Positions 1-9,060 of a DNA stretch of 64,000 nucleotides are shown in pieces; the stretch's first letter is position 1, and every line of letters starts with the position of its first letter. The stretch comes from Klenkia brasiliensis (lineage in GTDB: Bacteria; Actinomycetota; Actinomycetes; Mycobacteriales; Geodermatophilaceae). The notes beneath the pieces are model-generated. The model worked only from the letters and a program-made list of their open reading frames with translations, made no database searches and was not told the DNA's origin. The translations under genes and the position numbers were made by a program. The stretch covers positions 298,060-362,059 of the forward strand of contig NZ_FNCF01000001.1 in the NCBI RefSeq assembly GCF_900100695.1, in the 5' to 3' direction.

Positions 1-2
1 GC

Positions 3-437
3 AGCGGCGCCGCCGAGCAGGGCGGCCCGCCACCCACGGTGCGCGTGCAGAGCGGCGGGCAGGACGTCACGGTGCAGCCCTCCCAGTACTGCCTGGACGG
101 CACCGGGGAGCGCTACGCCGGCACCCCGCCGGTGATCGAGGTGCAGCCGGACTCCACCATCTCGCTCACCGTGCCCGACGCGGTCGCCCGGCAGGGCTGG
201 AGCGTGCAGGTCTACGACGACCAGCTGCAGGACCTGCTCGGCGAGGTCGACGTCCCCGAGGACACCCCGACCTTCACCGGGATCAACAGCTCCGACGCGG
301 TGCCGCCGGCCTACTACCTGGTGGTCGTCGAGGACTCGCAGGACAGCTCGTGCAGCGGGCTGTCGGGGGCCTGGCCGGTCGGGTTCATCCGCTCCGGCGA
401 GGACGCCGGCACCGACCCCGCGGCCCCGACGGGCTAG
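3..437 (+). CDS. DUF2771-like exported protein, 3' part (partial)
   Basis: The reading frame is open from the window edge to TAG at 435-437, so the N-terminus lies outside; a GTG at 39 is probably internal. The visible 145 residues carry an Ig-like, beta-rich pattern with two cysteines (in QYCLDG and SSCSGL) that could form a disulfide, and an acidic, Pro/Ala-rich C-terminus. This matches actinobacterial DUF2771 proteins, small exported or lipid-anchored proteins of unknown function often found near cspA/B and an MFS transporter, as here. The stop codon overlaps that of the convergent cold-shock gene through a shared CTAG. No function can be given. Confidence 0.7.
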   Translation, partial: SGAAEQGGPPPTVRVQSGGQDVTVQPSQYCLDGTGERYAGTPPVIEVQPDSTISLTVPDAVARQGWSVQVYDDQLQDLLGEVDVPEDTPTFTGINSSDAVPPAYYLVVVEDSQDSSCSGLSGAWPVGFIRSGEDAGTDPAAPTG

Positions 438-817
438 CCCTCGAGGTCGGTGGCGACGGCGCGCAGCACCGCGGCGATCTTCGCGGCGGCCTGCCGGTCG
501 GGGTGCCGGCCGTGCCGCAGGCCGTTGCCGACGCCGTCGAGCAGCCGGATGAGGTCCTCGATGATCGGGACCAGGTCGTCGGGCTTCGTGCGGGTGCCCG
601 CGACGGCCGAGGGCAGCGGGTCCAGGACGGTCACCTGCAGGGCCTGGTCGCCGCGGCGGCCGGCGACGATGCCGTACTCGACCCGCTGGCCGGGCTTGAG
701 CTCGGGGATGCCGGCGGGCAACGCGTCCTTGTGCACGAACACGTCGGGTCCACCCTCCTGGGAGAGGAAGCCGAAGCCCTTCTCCGGGTTGAACCACTTC
801 ACCTTGCCGCTGGGCAC
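434..817 (-). CDS. Cold-shock domain protein (CspA/CspB-like, extended)
   Basis: Predicted single-stranded nucleic-acid-binding cold-shock protein acting as an RNA chaperone. Residues 1-68 form one cold-shock domain with RNP-1 (GFGFL) and RNP-2-like (VFVHK) motifs behind the usual GKVKWFN opening. At 127 residues it is about twice the length of classical Csp proteins: a C-terminal extension of about 60 residues (helical, ending RAVATDLEG) resembles the long Csp forms of actinobacteria. It is convergent with the DUF2771 gene, sharing CTAG at the stops, and divergent from the small membrane-protein gene at 942. Confidence 0.93.
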   Translation of the reverse strand: MPSGKVKWFNPEKGFGFLSQEGGPDVFVHKDALPAGIPELKPGQRVEYGIVAGRRGDQALQVTVLDPLPSAVAGTRTKPDDLVPIIEDLIRLLDGVGNGLRHGRHPDRQAAAKIAAVLRAVATDLEG

Positions 818-941
818 GTCGATCCCTCGCTCCGCGTCGGACGCGGACCGGCCGGACCGCGCCGTCCCAGGCTAGCCGCTGGGGGCGGGTCGGGCCGCTG
901 GGTTACCGGCGAGTAGTCCGGACTCGGCGGGGGATGCGACG

Positions 942-1271
942 ATGCCCGCCATGGCTGCCCGCAACGCTGCGTCCCGCGTCGTCACCTCGATCGCCGCCGC
1001 CGTCCGGCTGGTGTCCTCGGTCGTGGGCGGGCTGATCGTGCTGTACGCGGTGTTCGTGCTCTTCGAGGCCAACCCGGCCAACCCGATCGTGGAGTTCACC
1101 GCCGGCGTGCGCGACGACCTGGGCGCCTTCACCCGCGACCTGTTCACCCCCGAGGACCCCAAGATCGCCGAGACGGTGAACGCGCTGATCGCCGCCATCG
1201 TCTGGGTGGTGGTGGGCAACCTGCTGTCCAAGGTCATCACCCGGCTGGCCCCCCGCACGAAGGCTGGCTGA
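942..1271 (+). CDS. Small two-helix membrane protein, unknown function
   Basis: A 109-residue protein with two hydrophobic segments, about residues 20-42 (VRLVSSVVGGLIVLYAVFVL) and 78-100, separated by a polar loop. A second in-frame ATG at 951 is an equally possible start. I do not recognise a named family; proteins of this shape are common next to cspA in high-GC actinobacteria. It ends 2 bases before the convergent acyl-CoA ligase gene. No function is inferred. Confidence 0.65.
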   Translation: MPAMAARNAASRVVTSIAAAVRLVSSVVGGLIVLYAVFVLFEANPANPIVEFTAGVRDDLGAFTRDLFTPEDPKIAETVNALIAAIVWVVVGNLLSKVITRLAPRTKAG

Positions 1272-1273
1272 GG

Positions 1274-2920
1274 TCAGGCGGTGACGACCTCGGCCAGGCC
1301 GAGCTCCTCGGTGGACACCTGCCGCATCTCGACCTTGCGCACCTTGCCGGTGACCGTCATCGGGAACCCGTCGACGACCTTGACGTAGCGGGGCACCTTG
1401 AAGTGCGCCAGCTTCCCGGCGCAGAACTCCCGCAGCGCCTCGGCGGTGAGCTCGGGGGCACCGGCGCGCAGCTGCACCCAGGCCATCAGCTCCTCGCCGT
1501 ACCTGGCGTCGGGCACCCCGATGACCTGCACGTCGGCGATGTCGGGGTGGGAGTAGAGGAACTCCTCGATCTCGCGGGGGTACACGTTCTCCCCGCCGCG
1601 GATGACCATGTCCTTGATCCGGCCGACGATGTTGAGGTAGCCCTCGGCGTCCATCACCGCGAGGTCGCCGGTGTGCATCCAGCGGGCGGCGTCGATGACC
1701 TCGGCGGTCTTCTCGGGGGCGTCCCAGTAGCCGAGCATCACCGAGTAGCCGCGGGTGCACAGCTCGCCGGGGGTGCCGCGGGGCACGGTCAGCCCGGTCT
1801 CGGGGTCGACGACCTTGCTCTCCAGGTGCGGGTGGGTGCGCCCGACGGTGGAGGTGCGGCGGTCCAGGTCGTCGTCGGCGCCGGTCTGGGTGGAGACCGG
1901 GGAGGTCTCGGTCATGCCGTAGGCGATGGTCACCTCGGCCATGCCCATCTCGTCGACGACCCGCTTCATCACCTCCACCGGGCAGGGTGAGCCGGCCATG
2001 ATCCCGGTGCGCAGGCTGGACAGGTCGTAGGAGGCGAAGTCGGTCAGCGCGAGCTCGGCGATGAACATGGTGGGGACGCCGTACAGCGAGGTGCACCTCT
2101 CGTCCTGCACCGCCTGCAGGGTGAGCGCGGGGTCGAAGCCCGGCGCCGGGATGACCATCGTGGACCCGTGGGAGGTGGCCCCGATGTTGCCCATGCCCAT
2201 GCCGAAGCAGTGGTAGTAGGGCACCGGGATGCACACCCGGTCGGCCTCGGTGTAGCCGCAGCCCTCGCCGACGAAGAACCCGTTGTTGAGCAGGTTGTGG
2301 TGGGTGAGCGTGGCGCCCTTCGGGAAGCCCGTCGTCCCCGAGGTGTACTGGATGTTGATCGGGTCGTCGGCGCTGAGCTCGGCCTCGCGCTCGGCGAGGA
2401 ACCCGCGGTCGGCGGCCCGGCCGGCGGCCATCAGCCGGTCCCACTCGGGGTCCCCCAGGAAGAGCACCTCGCGCAGGGCCGGGCACTCGTCCCGGACCTC
2501 GGCCACCATCGCGCGGTAGTCGCTGGTCTTGAACTCCGGCGCGGCGACCAGCACGGAGATGCCGGCCTGCTGCAGCACGTAGGACAGCTCGTGCGTGCGG
2601 TAGGCCGGGTTGATGTTGACCAGGACGACGCCGAGCTTGGCGGTGCCGTACTGCACGAACACCCACTCGGCGCAGTTGGGCGCCCAGATGCCGACCCGCT
2701 CGCCCCGGGCGACGCCGAGGGCGTGCAGGCCGAGGGCGAAGGCGTCGACGTCGGCCACCAGCTGCGGGTAGGTCCAGCGGCGGCCGGTGGCGCACTCGAC
2801 GAGCGCCTCGTGCTCGCCGACCCGCGCTGCCGTCCGGTCCAGGTTGGCCCCGATGGTGTCGCCCAGCAGGGGGACCGTCCCGGTCCCGCTGGTGTAGGAC
2901 GGCAGCGCGGGGGCGGTCAT
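1274..2920 (-). CDS. Fatty-acyl-CoA synthetase / AMP-dependent ligase
   Basis: ANL-superfamily adenylating enzyme, 548 residues, expected to activate a fatty acid with ATP and join it to CoA. The P-loop-like AMP motif [11 protein letters not shown] is at 192-202. Later come the AYGMTET adenine-binding motif, the [11 protein letters not shown] aspartate region, the [16 protein letters not shown] hinge and a C-terminal catalytic lysine in the VTGKVRK context. Overall it resembles FadD35/AcsA-type medium- or long-chain ligases; the actual chain length cannot be read. The ATG at 2920 overlaps the stop of the upstream 75-residue ORF by 4 bases (ATGA), so the two are probably translationally coupled. 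Confidence 0.92.
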   Translation of the reverse strand: MTAPALPSYTSGTGTVPLLGDTIGANLDRTAARVGEHEALVECATGRRWTYPQLVADVDAFALGLHALGVARGERVGIWAPNCAEWVFVQYGTAKLGVVLVNINPAYRTHELSYVLQQAGISVLVAAPEFKTSDYRAMVAEVRDECPALREVLFLGDPEWDRLMAAGRAADRGFLAEREAELSADDPINIQYTSGTTGFPKGATLTHHNLLNNGFFVGEGCGYTEADRVCIPVPYYHCFGMGMGNIGATSHGSTMVIPAPGFDPALTLQAVQDERCTSLYGVPTMFIAELALTDFASYDLSSLRTGIMAGSPCPVEVMKRVVDEMGMAEVTIAYGMTETSPVSTQTGADDDLDRRTSTVGRTHPHLESKVVDPETGLTVPRGTPGELCTRGYSVMLGYWDAPEKTAEVIDAARWMHTGDLAVMDAEGYLNIVGRIKDMVIRGGENVYPREIEEFLYSHPDIADVQVIGVPDARYGEELMAWVQLRAGAPELTAEALREFCAGKLAHFKVPRYVKVVDGFPMTVTGKVRKVEMRQVSTEELGLAEVVTA

Positions 2921-3144
2921 GCCCGCTCTTCGGGGCGCAGCTGGACCCCGGCCCGGTTGGGCTTGTCGGTCGGGTGGGCGTAGCGCAGCCGCTCGACCGG
3001 CAGCGGGAAGGAGTGGTCCTCGCCGAAGGGCGACAGCGACCCGGTCATCTCGCTGATCAGCTCGGTCAGCGGCGGGCCGCCGTCCACGGACTGGCCCCAG
3101 GTGGGCTCGACGAGGTGGGCGGTCTTGGGGTTCTTCTTGGCCAT
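2917..3144 (-). CDS. 75-residue hypothetical protein coupled to the acyl-CoA ligase
   Basis: A small soluble polar protein beginning [12 protein letters not shown] and containing repeated proline-bracketed turns ([18 protein letters not shown]). The ATG at 3144 is preceded by AGGAG with 6 bases of spacing, a better start than GTG codons further upstream. Its stop overlaps the ligase start (ATGA at 2917-2920). I do not recognise the family. The tight coupling suggests a partner or regulator of the ligase, which is inference only. Confidence 0.6.
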   Translation of the reverse strand: MAKKNPKTAHLVEPTWGQSVDGGPPLTELISEMTGSLSPFGEDHSFPLPVERLRYAHPTDKPNRAGVQLRPEERA

Positions 3145-3286
3145 GGCGCACTCCTGCCGTCGTGGCCGGCGTCCCGCCGGCGCTCGGGCCCATCGTCCCG
3201 CATCCAACCGCGCCGCCCGGCACCCACGCCAGCCCGGCCGCAACCTGCGTGCGACCTGGCCCGCGCCCGCCTAGGGTCTGCTCCCC

Positions 3287-4510
3287 GTGGGCCGCATCGT
3301 GGAGACCGTGGTGCCGGCCCGGCTGGGCACCGGCTTCCGCTGGCTGCTGGCCTCCTCGTGGACGTCGAACCTCGGCGACGGCATCGCGCTGGCGGCGGGC
3401 CCCCTGCTGGTCGCCTCGCTGACCCGGGACCCGTTCCTGGTGTCGCTGGCCGCCGGCGTGCAGTGGCTGCCGCCGCTGCTGTTCGGCCTGGTCGCCGGGG
3501 CGGTGACCGACCGGGTGGACCGGCGCCTGCTCGTGGTGGTGGTCGACCTGCTGCGCGCCGGGGTGCTCGCCGTCCTCACCCTGGCCGTGGCCACCGACCT
3601 GGTCACGATCGGGGCGCTGCTGGCCGCGCTGTTCGTGCTCGGCACCGCGGAGGTGTTCGCCGACAACGGGGCGCAGACCCTGCTGCCCACGCTGGTGCAC
3701 CGCGACGACCTGGCGGTCGGCAACGCCCGGATGACGACCGGCTTCGTCACGGTCAACCAGCTGGCCGGGCCGCCGCTGGGGGCGGCGCTGTTCACCGTCG
3801 GCGCGGCGTGGGCGTTCGGCGCGGTGGCCGTGCTGGTGGCCCTGGGCGCGGTGCTGGTGTCGCGGATCGTGCTGCCCCCGGCCGAGCCGGCGGAGCGCCG
3901 GCCGGTGCACCACGAGATCGCCGAGGGGTTCCGGTGGGTGGTGCACCACGCCGCCGTCCGCACCCTGGTGCTCACCATCTTCGTGTTCAACGTGACGTTC
4001 GGGGCCGCGTGGTCGGTGCTGGTGCTCTACGCCACCGAGCGGCTCGGGCTCGGCGAGGTCGGCTTCGGGCTGGTGACCACGGCGCAGGCCGTCGGCGGCA
4101 TCGCCGGCGTCGCGGCCTACGGCTGGATCACCCGGCGGGTCAGCCTGGGCAACCTGATGCGGGTCGGGCTGGTCGTGGAGACCCTGACCCACCTGGCCCT
4201 GGCGCTGACCACCAGCCCCTGGGTGGCGATGCCGGTGTTCGTCGTCTTCGGCGCGCACGCCTTCGTCTGGGGGACGACGTCGGTCACCGTGCGGCAGCGC
4301 GCCGTGCCGCGGCACCTGCAGGGCCGGGTGGGCAGCGTGAACCTCGTCGGCACGTTCGGCGGGCTGGTCATCGGCTCGGGCGTGGGCGGGGTCGTCGCCC
4401 AGCAGACCTCGGTGACCGGGCCGTTCTGGTTCGCCTTCGCCGGGTCGGCGGTGTTCGTGGTGCTCATCTGGGGCCAGCTGCGGCACGTGGCCCACACCGA
4501 CGCCGACTAG
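3287..4510 (+). CDS. MFS transporter, MFS_3/EntS-like exporter
   Basis: A 407-residue protein with about 12 hydrophobic helices. The MFS loop motif appears as [10 protein letters not shown] after helix 2, and a charged cytoplasmic loop ([10 protein letters not shown]) separates the two six-helix halves. This pattern fits the EntS/transmembrane-secretion-effector family of exporters; the substrate is unknown. GTG at 3287 follows a TAGGGT -10-like hexamer (3272-3277) by 9 bases with no clear ribosome site, so the message may be nearly leaderless. Its stop shares CTAG (4507-4510) with the convergent membrane-protein gene. Confidence 0.88.
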   Translation: MGRIVETVVPARLGTGFRWLLASSWTSNLGDGIALAAGPLLVASLTRDPFLVSLAAGVQWLPPLLFGLVAGAVTDRVDRRLLVVVVDLLRAGVLAVLTLAVATDLVTIGALLAALFVLGTAEVFADNGAQTLLPTLVHRDDLAVGNARMTTGFVTVNQLAGPPLGAALFTVGAAWAFGAVAVLVALGAVLVSRIVLPPAEPAERRPVHHEIAEGFRWVVHHAAVRTLVLTIFVFNVTFGAAWSVLVLYATERLGLGEVGFGLVTTAQAVGGIAGVAAYGWITRRVSLGNLMRVGLVVETLTHLALALTTSPWVAMPVFVVFGAHAFVWGTTSVTVRQRAVPRHLQGRVGSVNLVGTFGGLVIGSGVGGVVAQQTSVTGPFWFAFAGSAVFVVLIWGQLRHVAHTDAD

Positions 4511-5001
4511 GGCCGGCGGGCCCCGTAGAGGGTGCCGGCGCCGTCGGCGGTGAGCACCCAGCGGTCGCGGCCGACCTCGGCGACCTGCACCTCGCGCTCG
4601 TCCAGGGCCTGCACGGCCCGGGTGCGCCAGATGGTCGTCGACTGCAGCCGCAGGTCGACGTCGCCGTCCGGTGTGGCGACCCGCAGCGTGGCCGGGCCGG
4701 CGATGCGCAGCGTGCCGGCCCGCCAGGGCGTGCCGGCCAGCGCGCGGGTCCAGGTGGTCACCCGCAGCAGCGACCCCGCCCCGGCGACGAGGGCGGCGAC
4801 GCCGCCGAGCACCAGCGCCACGACGACGAGGCCGGCGAAGGGCAGCCGGGTGCCGCCGCCGGACGCCGCCTGCACGGTGGCGACGGCGAGCAGCACGGCC
4901 AGCACCAGCGCGACCGCTCCCCCGGCCAGCCAGCGCAGCGCACCGGCGCGGGTGGCGGCCAGGGCGGCGCGGGTCTGCGGGTCGTCGAGGGCGCCGGGCA
5001 C
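4507..5001 (-). CDS. Two-helix membrane protein, unknown function
   Basis: A 164-residue protein with two hydrophobic segments (about residues 22-45 and 53-77) followed by a roughly 85-residue polar, beta-rich domain ([12 protein letters not shown]...YGARRP), probably cytoplasmic. The GTG at 5001 is chosen because a CAGCAT -10-like hexamer lies 7 bases upstream and the helicase-associated gene is divergent from 5045; the frame is open further upstream but would run into that gene. No family recognised. Confidence 0.6.
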   Translation of the reverse strand: MPGALDDPQTRAALAATRAGALRWLAGGAVALVLAVLLAVATVQAASGGGTRLPFAGLVVVALVLGGVAALVAGAGSLLRVTTWTRALAGTPWRAGTLRIAGPATLRVATPDGDVDLRLQSTTIWRTRAVQALDEREVQVAEVGRDRWVLTADGAGTLYGARRP

Positions 5002-5044
5002 GCACGCGATGCTGTCATCCCGCCCGCGTCGTAGCGTGGAGCGG

Positions 5045-7279
5045 ATGTCCACGACCGAGGGCGCCCCGGCCCCCGCCACGCTCGGCGCCTGGCTGCGCAC
5101 CCGCACCGACGAGCAGCTGGGCACCCTCCTGGCGCTGCGCCCCGACACCGCCCGGCCCGCGCCCTCCGACGTGGTGGGCCTGGCCACCCGCCTGGCCGTC
5201 CCGGTGTCGGTGGACCGCGCGCTGGACGAGCTGGACGCCGGCACCCTGCAGGTGCTCGACGCGGTGCTGCTGGCCCCCGGCGACGGCCTCACCCGGGGCG
5301 AGCTGGCCGCCGCCCTGCCCGGCGCCCCCGTCGAGGAGGCGGTGGCGCTGCTCACCGACCGCGCGCTGCTGTGGGGCGACGACGTGCTGCACGCACCCGA
5401 GCCGGTCCGCCGTGCGGTGCGCTACCCGGCCGGGCTGGGCCGGCCGCGCACGCCCCCGCCGTCGGACGTCGCCGGCGACCTGGCCGGGGTGGACGACGAC
5501 GAGCGCGCCGTGCTGGTGGCCCTGGCCGGGGAGAACCCGCTGGGCCGGCTGCCGGTGGACCACTCGGGCAGCTCGCCGGACAGCCCCGCCCGCCGGCTGC
5601 TCCGCCGCGGTCTGCTGACCCGGGTGGACGCCGCGAACGTCGAGCTGCCGCGGCAGTACGGGCTGGCGCTGCGCGGGGACCAGCCCCTCGGCCCGGTGCG
5701 CAGCCGGCCGGAGCCCCCCACCGCCCAGCGCGACCCGGACGTCGTCGACCGGCGGGGGGCCGGTGCGGCCCTGGAGACGGTGGGCCGGGTGGGCGAGCTG
5801 CTGTCCGCGCTGGAGGAGGACCCGGCCGGGCTGCTGCGCAGCGGCGGCATGGCCATCCGGGACCAGAAGCGGCTGGCGAAGGCGCTGGGGGTCGACGAGC
5901 GGGCGGTCGCCTTCCACATCGAGGTCGCCCACGCCGCCGGCCTGCTGGACCTGGGCGGACCGCACCGCGACGAGTGGCTGCCCAGCCGGGAGTTCGACAC
6001 GTGGCGCGAGCAGCCGCTGCCCGAGCGGTGGGCGCTGCTGGCGGCCGGGTGGCTGGACACCCTGCGGGTCATCTCGCTGGTCGGGCAGCGCGACCTGGCC
6101 GGCAAGGCGGTCAACGTGCTCTCCCCCGACGTCGTGCGGCACACCGTCCCGGCGATCCGGCGCACCCTGCTGGCCACCCTCGGCGAGCTGGGCCCGGGCC
6201 GGGGCCTGGCCACCGACGACCTGCTGGAGCTGCTGCGCTGGCAGAGCCCGCGGCGGGCCGACCGGTTCGTGCTGGTGCCGGCGCTGGTCGAGGAGGCCGA
6301 GCGGCTGGGGGTCGTGGTCGGGGGTGGGCTCACGTCGGGGGGCCGCGGGCTGCTGGCCGGTGGCGAGGAGGGCGCGGCCGAGGGCATGCGCGGGCTGCTG
6401 CCCGACCCGGTCGACCACGTGCTCGCCCAGCCCGACCTGTCCCTGGTCGCGCCCGGGCCGCTGGTCGCCGAGCTGGCCCGCACCCTGGCCGTCGTCGCCG
6501 ACGTGGAGTCCTCCGGCGGCGCGACCGTGTTCCGGGTGACCGACGGCAGCGTGCGGCGGGCCCTGGACTCGGGCTGGTCGGCCGCCGAGCTGCACGACTT
6601 CTTCGCCCGGGCCTCGCGCACCCCGGTGCCCCAGGCGCTGGACTACCTCGTCGACGACGTCGCGCGCCAGCACGGCCGGCTGCGGGTCGGGGCGATCGAG
6701 GCCTACGTGCGCAGCGACGACCACGGCCTGCTGTCCCAGGTGCTGTCGGACAAGCGCACCGCGCGGGCGGAGCTGCGCCGGCTGGCCCCCGGGGTGCTGG
6801 TCAGCGGGCTGCCCGCCGACGAGGTGCTCGAGGTGCTGCGGTCGGCCGGCTACGCACCCGCCGGGGAGTCCGCGGGCGGCGCCGTCCTCACCCGGCCGGC
6901 CGGGCGGCCCCGGGCGACCGCGCGGCCGGGCAGCCGGCCCGCCACGGGGCCGCGTCCGCTCGGGCCCGAGGAGGTCGAGGCGACCGTGCGGGAGATCCGG
7001 GCCGGGGACGCCGCGCTGGCCGCCCGCCGCACCGACCCGGCCCGCCAGGTCCCGGGCGTGACGACGGCGAGCACGCTGGAGCTGCTGTCGCGGGCGGTGC
7101 GCGAGCAGCTGCCGGTGTGGCTGGGCTACGTCGACGCCCAGGGCTCGGGCAGCCGGCGCACCGTGCAGCCGCTGACCCTCGGCGGGGGCTTCCTGTCCGG
7201 CTTCGACGAGGGCAGGGGTGAGCAGCGCACCTTCGCCGTGCACCGGATCACCTCGGTCGACCTGGTCGACGAGGCCTGA
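5045..7279 (+). CDS. Helicase-associated protein (XPB/Ssl2 helicase_C_3 type)
   Basis: A 744-residue actinobacterial protein of the family found beside XPB helicase genes (compare Rv0862c). It has no Walker motifs. It consists of winged-helix-like repeats, a central region with the XPB/Ssl2-like helical domain (around VDHVLAQPDLSLVAPGPL, about residues 460-600), and a C-terminal WYL-like segment (LPVWLGYVDAQGS, about 690-740) that may bind ligand or nucleic acid. A role with the XPB helicase in DNA repair is inferred from conserved neighbourhood. ATG at 5045 lies exactly 7 bases after TAGCGT (5032-5037), a typical leaderless actinobacterial arrangement. Confidence 0.85.
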   Translation: MSTTEGAPAPATLGAWLRTRTDEQLGTLLALRPDTARPAPSDVVGLATRLAVPVSVDRALDELDAGTLQVLDAVLLAPGDGLTRGELAAALPGAPVEEAVALLTDRALLWGDDVLHAPEPVRRAVRYPAGLGRPRTPPPSDVAGDLAGVDDDERAVLVALAGENPLGRLPVDHSGSSPDSPARRLLRRGLLTRVDAANVELPRQYGLALRGDQPLGPVRSRPEPPTAQRDPDVVDRRGAGAALETVGRVGELLSALEEDPAGLLRSGGMAIRDQKRLAKALGVDERAVAFHIEVAHAAGLLDLGGPHRDEWLPSREFDTWREQPLPERWALLAAGWLDTLRVISLVGQRDLAGKAVNVLSPDVVRHTVPAIRRTLLATLGELGPGRGLATDDLLELLRWQSPRRADRFVLVPALVEEAERLGVVVGGGLTSGGRGLLAGGEEGAAEGMRGLLPDPVDHVLAQPDLSLVAPGPLVAELARTLAVVADVESSGGATVFRVTDGSVRRALDSGWSAAELHDFFARASRTPVPQALDYLVDDVARQHGRLRVGAIEAYVRSDDHGLLSQVLSDKRTARAELRRLAPGVLVSGLPADEVLEVLRSAGYAPAGESAGGAVLTRPAGRPRATARPGSRPATGPRPLGPEEVEATVREIRAGDAALAARRTDPARQVPGVTTASTLELLSRAVREQLPVWLGYVDAQGSGSRRTVQPLTLGGGFLSGFDEGRGEQRTFAVHRITSVDLVDEA

Positions 7280-7297
7280 CCCGCGGCCCCGCCCGGC

Positions 7298-7603
7298 TCA
7301 GGCAGCGGCGCCGCCGCTGCCGGCCAGCGGGTGCAGGACCGCGACGAGCAGGAGGCACGCGAGACCCAGTGCGGCCAGCGCGGCGTCGGTGCGCCTGCCC
7401 GCCCGGAGCAGCCGGACCAGCGTGGCGACCCCGAGCACCGCGCCCCAGGCCAGCAGCACCCAGCCGGCCAGCCACAGCAGCGCCGAGAGGCGCTCCCCGG
7501 TGGTCGGGAAGGCGCCGACGGCCTCGGCCACGGCGAGGGCGGTGGCGGCCAGCACGGCGAGGACGAGCACGGCGAGGGCGGCGCGGAACCGGGTCCGGAG
7601 CAC
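7298..7603 (-). CDS. Small three-helix membrane protein
   Basis: A 101-residue protein with three hydrophobic segments (about 7-27, 36-62, 75-95) and a positively charged loop (RLLRAGRRTD). The GTG at 7603 is preferred because TACCGT (complement of 7610-7615) lies 6 bases upstream and because a longer frame would overlap the divergent cyclopropane synthase start. No family recognised; it sits between the helicase-associated gene and the lipid-modifying enzyme. Confidence 0.55.
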   Translation of the reverse strand: MLRTRFRAALAVLVLAVLAATALAVAEAVGAFPTTGERLSALLWLAGWVLLAWGAVLGVATLVRLLRAGRRTDAALAALGLACLLLVAVLHPLAGSGGAAA

Positions 7604-7694
7604 GTCCGGACGGTAGCCAGCGCCGACCCCCGGGTCCACCCTGGAACACGCGGCGCCCCGGCACGCTTGAGCCAGTAGTTGGTCGAGGCAACGA

Positions 7695-8993
7695 ATGTGG
7701 CGGTGGGTCATGGCGCAGGGACGAACGGTCGCGGACCGGTTGGCGACGGTGCTGGGGACGGTGCTCGGGAGCGACCGGCTCCCCGTGCGGCTGCGGGGCT
7801 GGGACGGCTCCCTGTCCGGCCCGGCCGGTGCACCGGTGGTCGCCGTCCGGGACCGGCGGGCGCTGCGCCGACTGCTGTGGTCCCCCGGCCAGCTCGGCCT
7901 GGGCCGGGCCTACGTCTCCGGGGACATCGACATCGAGGACGACGTCTTCGACACCTTCGCCGCGCTGAGCTCCGCCGGCCGGCTGGCCGAGACCGGCCCG
8001 ATGCGGCCGCTGTCGGGAGCCGAGCGGCTGGCCCTGCTGCGCACGGTGGCGGGCCTGGGCGGCCTGGGCCGCGACCCCGAGCCGCCCGCGGAGGAGGCCG
8101 ACCTCGGCGGCCACGGGCTGCGGCACAGCCGACGGCGGGACGCCGCCGCGATCGCCCACCACTACGACGTGGGCAACGACTTCTACGAGCTCGTGCTGGG
8201 CCCCTCGATGGTCTACAGCTGCGCGGTCTGGGACTCCCCCGACACCGGCCTGGACGCGGCGCAGGAGGCCAAGCTCGACCTGGTCTGCCGCAAGCTGGGG
8301 CTCACCAAGGGTGCGCGGCTGCTGGACGTCGGCTGCGGCTGGGGCTCGATGGCCATCCACGCCGCCGGGCGGTACGGCGCGACCGTCGTCGGCATCACCA
8401 TCTCCGAGGAGCAGGCCACGCTGGCCCGCAAGCGGGTCGCCGAGGCCGGGCTGACCGACAAGGTCGAGATCCGGGTGCAGGACTACCGGGAGGTCGCCGA
8501 CGGCCCGTTCGACGCGATCAGCTCGATCGGGATGGCCGAGCACGTCGGCCGGGCGCGGCTGGGCGACTACGTCGACCAGCTGGTCGCGCTGCTGCGCCCG
8601 GGTGGGCGGCTGCTCAACCACGCCATCGCCTGGAACGCCGGGGAGACCGGCTGGGACGAGGACACCTTCATCGCCCGCTACGTCTTCCCCGACGGCGAGC
8701 TGCTGCCGCTGGGCACCATGGTCGGCGCGATCGAGGCCGGTGGTCTGGAGGTCGTCGACGTCGAGGCGCTGCGCCGGCACTACGCGCTCACCCTCCGCGC
8801 CTGGGTGCGCAACCTCGAGGAGCACTGGGACGACGCCGTGGCCGCCAGCACCGAGGGCCGGGCGCGGGTGTGGCGGCTGTACATGGCCGCCTGCGCGCTG
8901 GCCTTCGAGTCCGGCGCGATGGGGGTGGACCAGGTGCTGGCGGTCAAGCCCGGCGGCGAGCAGCCCCCGCTGCGCCGCACCGGTTGGGTCTGA
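7695..8993 (+). CDS. Cyclopropane-fatty-acyl-phospholipid synthase family methyltransferase
   Basis: SAM-dependent enzyme of 432 residues that would methylenate cis double bonds of membrane phospholipid acyl chains. The family features are clear: HHYDVGNDFYELVLG (about 154-168), SCAVWDSPD, the SAM-binding motif LLDVGCGWGSMAIHAA (about 208-223), the EHVG bicarbonate/active-site region and a late WVRNLEEHWDDA segment. ATG at 7695 is supported by GAGG 6 bases upstream; ATG at 7710 is an alternative. It lies between two genes (helicase-associated protein and XPB) that are adjacent in mycobacteria. Confidence 0.93.
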   Translation: MWRWVMAQGRTVADRLATVLGTVLGSDRLPVRLRGWDGSLSGPAGAPVVAVRDRRALRRLLWSPGQLGLGRAYVSGDIDIEDDVFDTFAALSSAGRLAETGPMRPLSGAERLALLRTVAGLGGLGRDPEPPAEEADLGGHGLRHSRRRDAAAIAHHYDVGNDFYELVLGPSMVYSCAVWDSPDTGLDAAQEAKLDLVCRKLGLTKGARLLDVGCGWGSMAIHAAGRYGATVVGITISEEQATLARKRVAEAGLTDKVEIRVQDYREVADGPFDAISSIGMAEHVGRARLGDYVDQLVALLRPGGRLLNHAIAWNAGETGWDEDTFIARYVFPDGELLPLGTMVGAIEAGGLEVVDVEALRRHYALTLRAWVRNLEEHWDDAVAASTEGRARVWRLYMAACALAFESGAMGVDQVLAVKPGGEQPPLRRTGWV

Positions 8994-9060
8994 CCTGCGG
9001 CGGGAAGGTCCTGTCGGCGCCCGCGGTTACCTTCGTGACGGCCGAACGCGGAGGAGAGAC

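Noticed and set aside
1274..5005. A very long open frame on the minus strand covering the ligase, small ORF and the MFS gene region
   Set aside because: Only the ligase part (1274-2920) has protein-like sequence; the remainder is Arg/Gly/Pro-rich antisense of the MFS gene, typical of GC-rich DNA with few stops.
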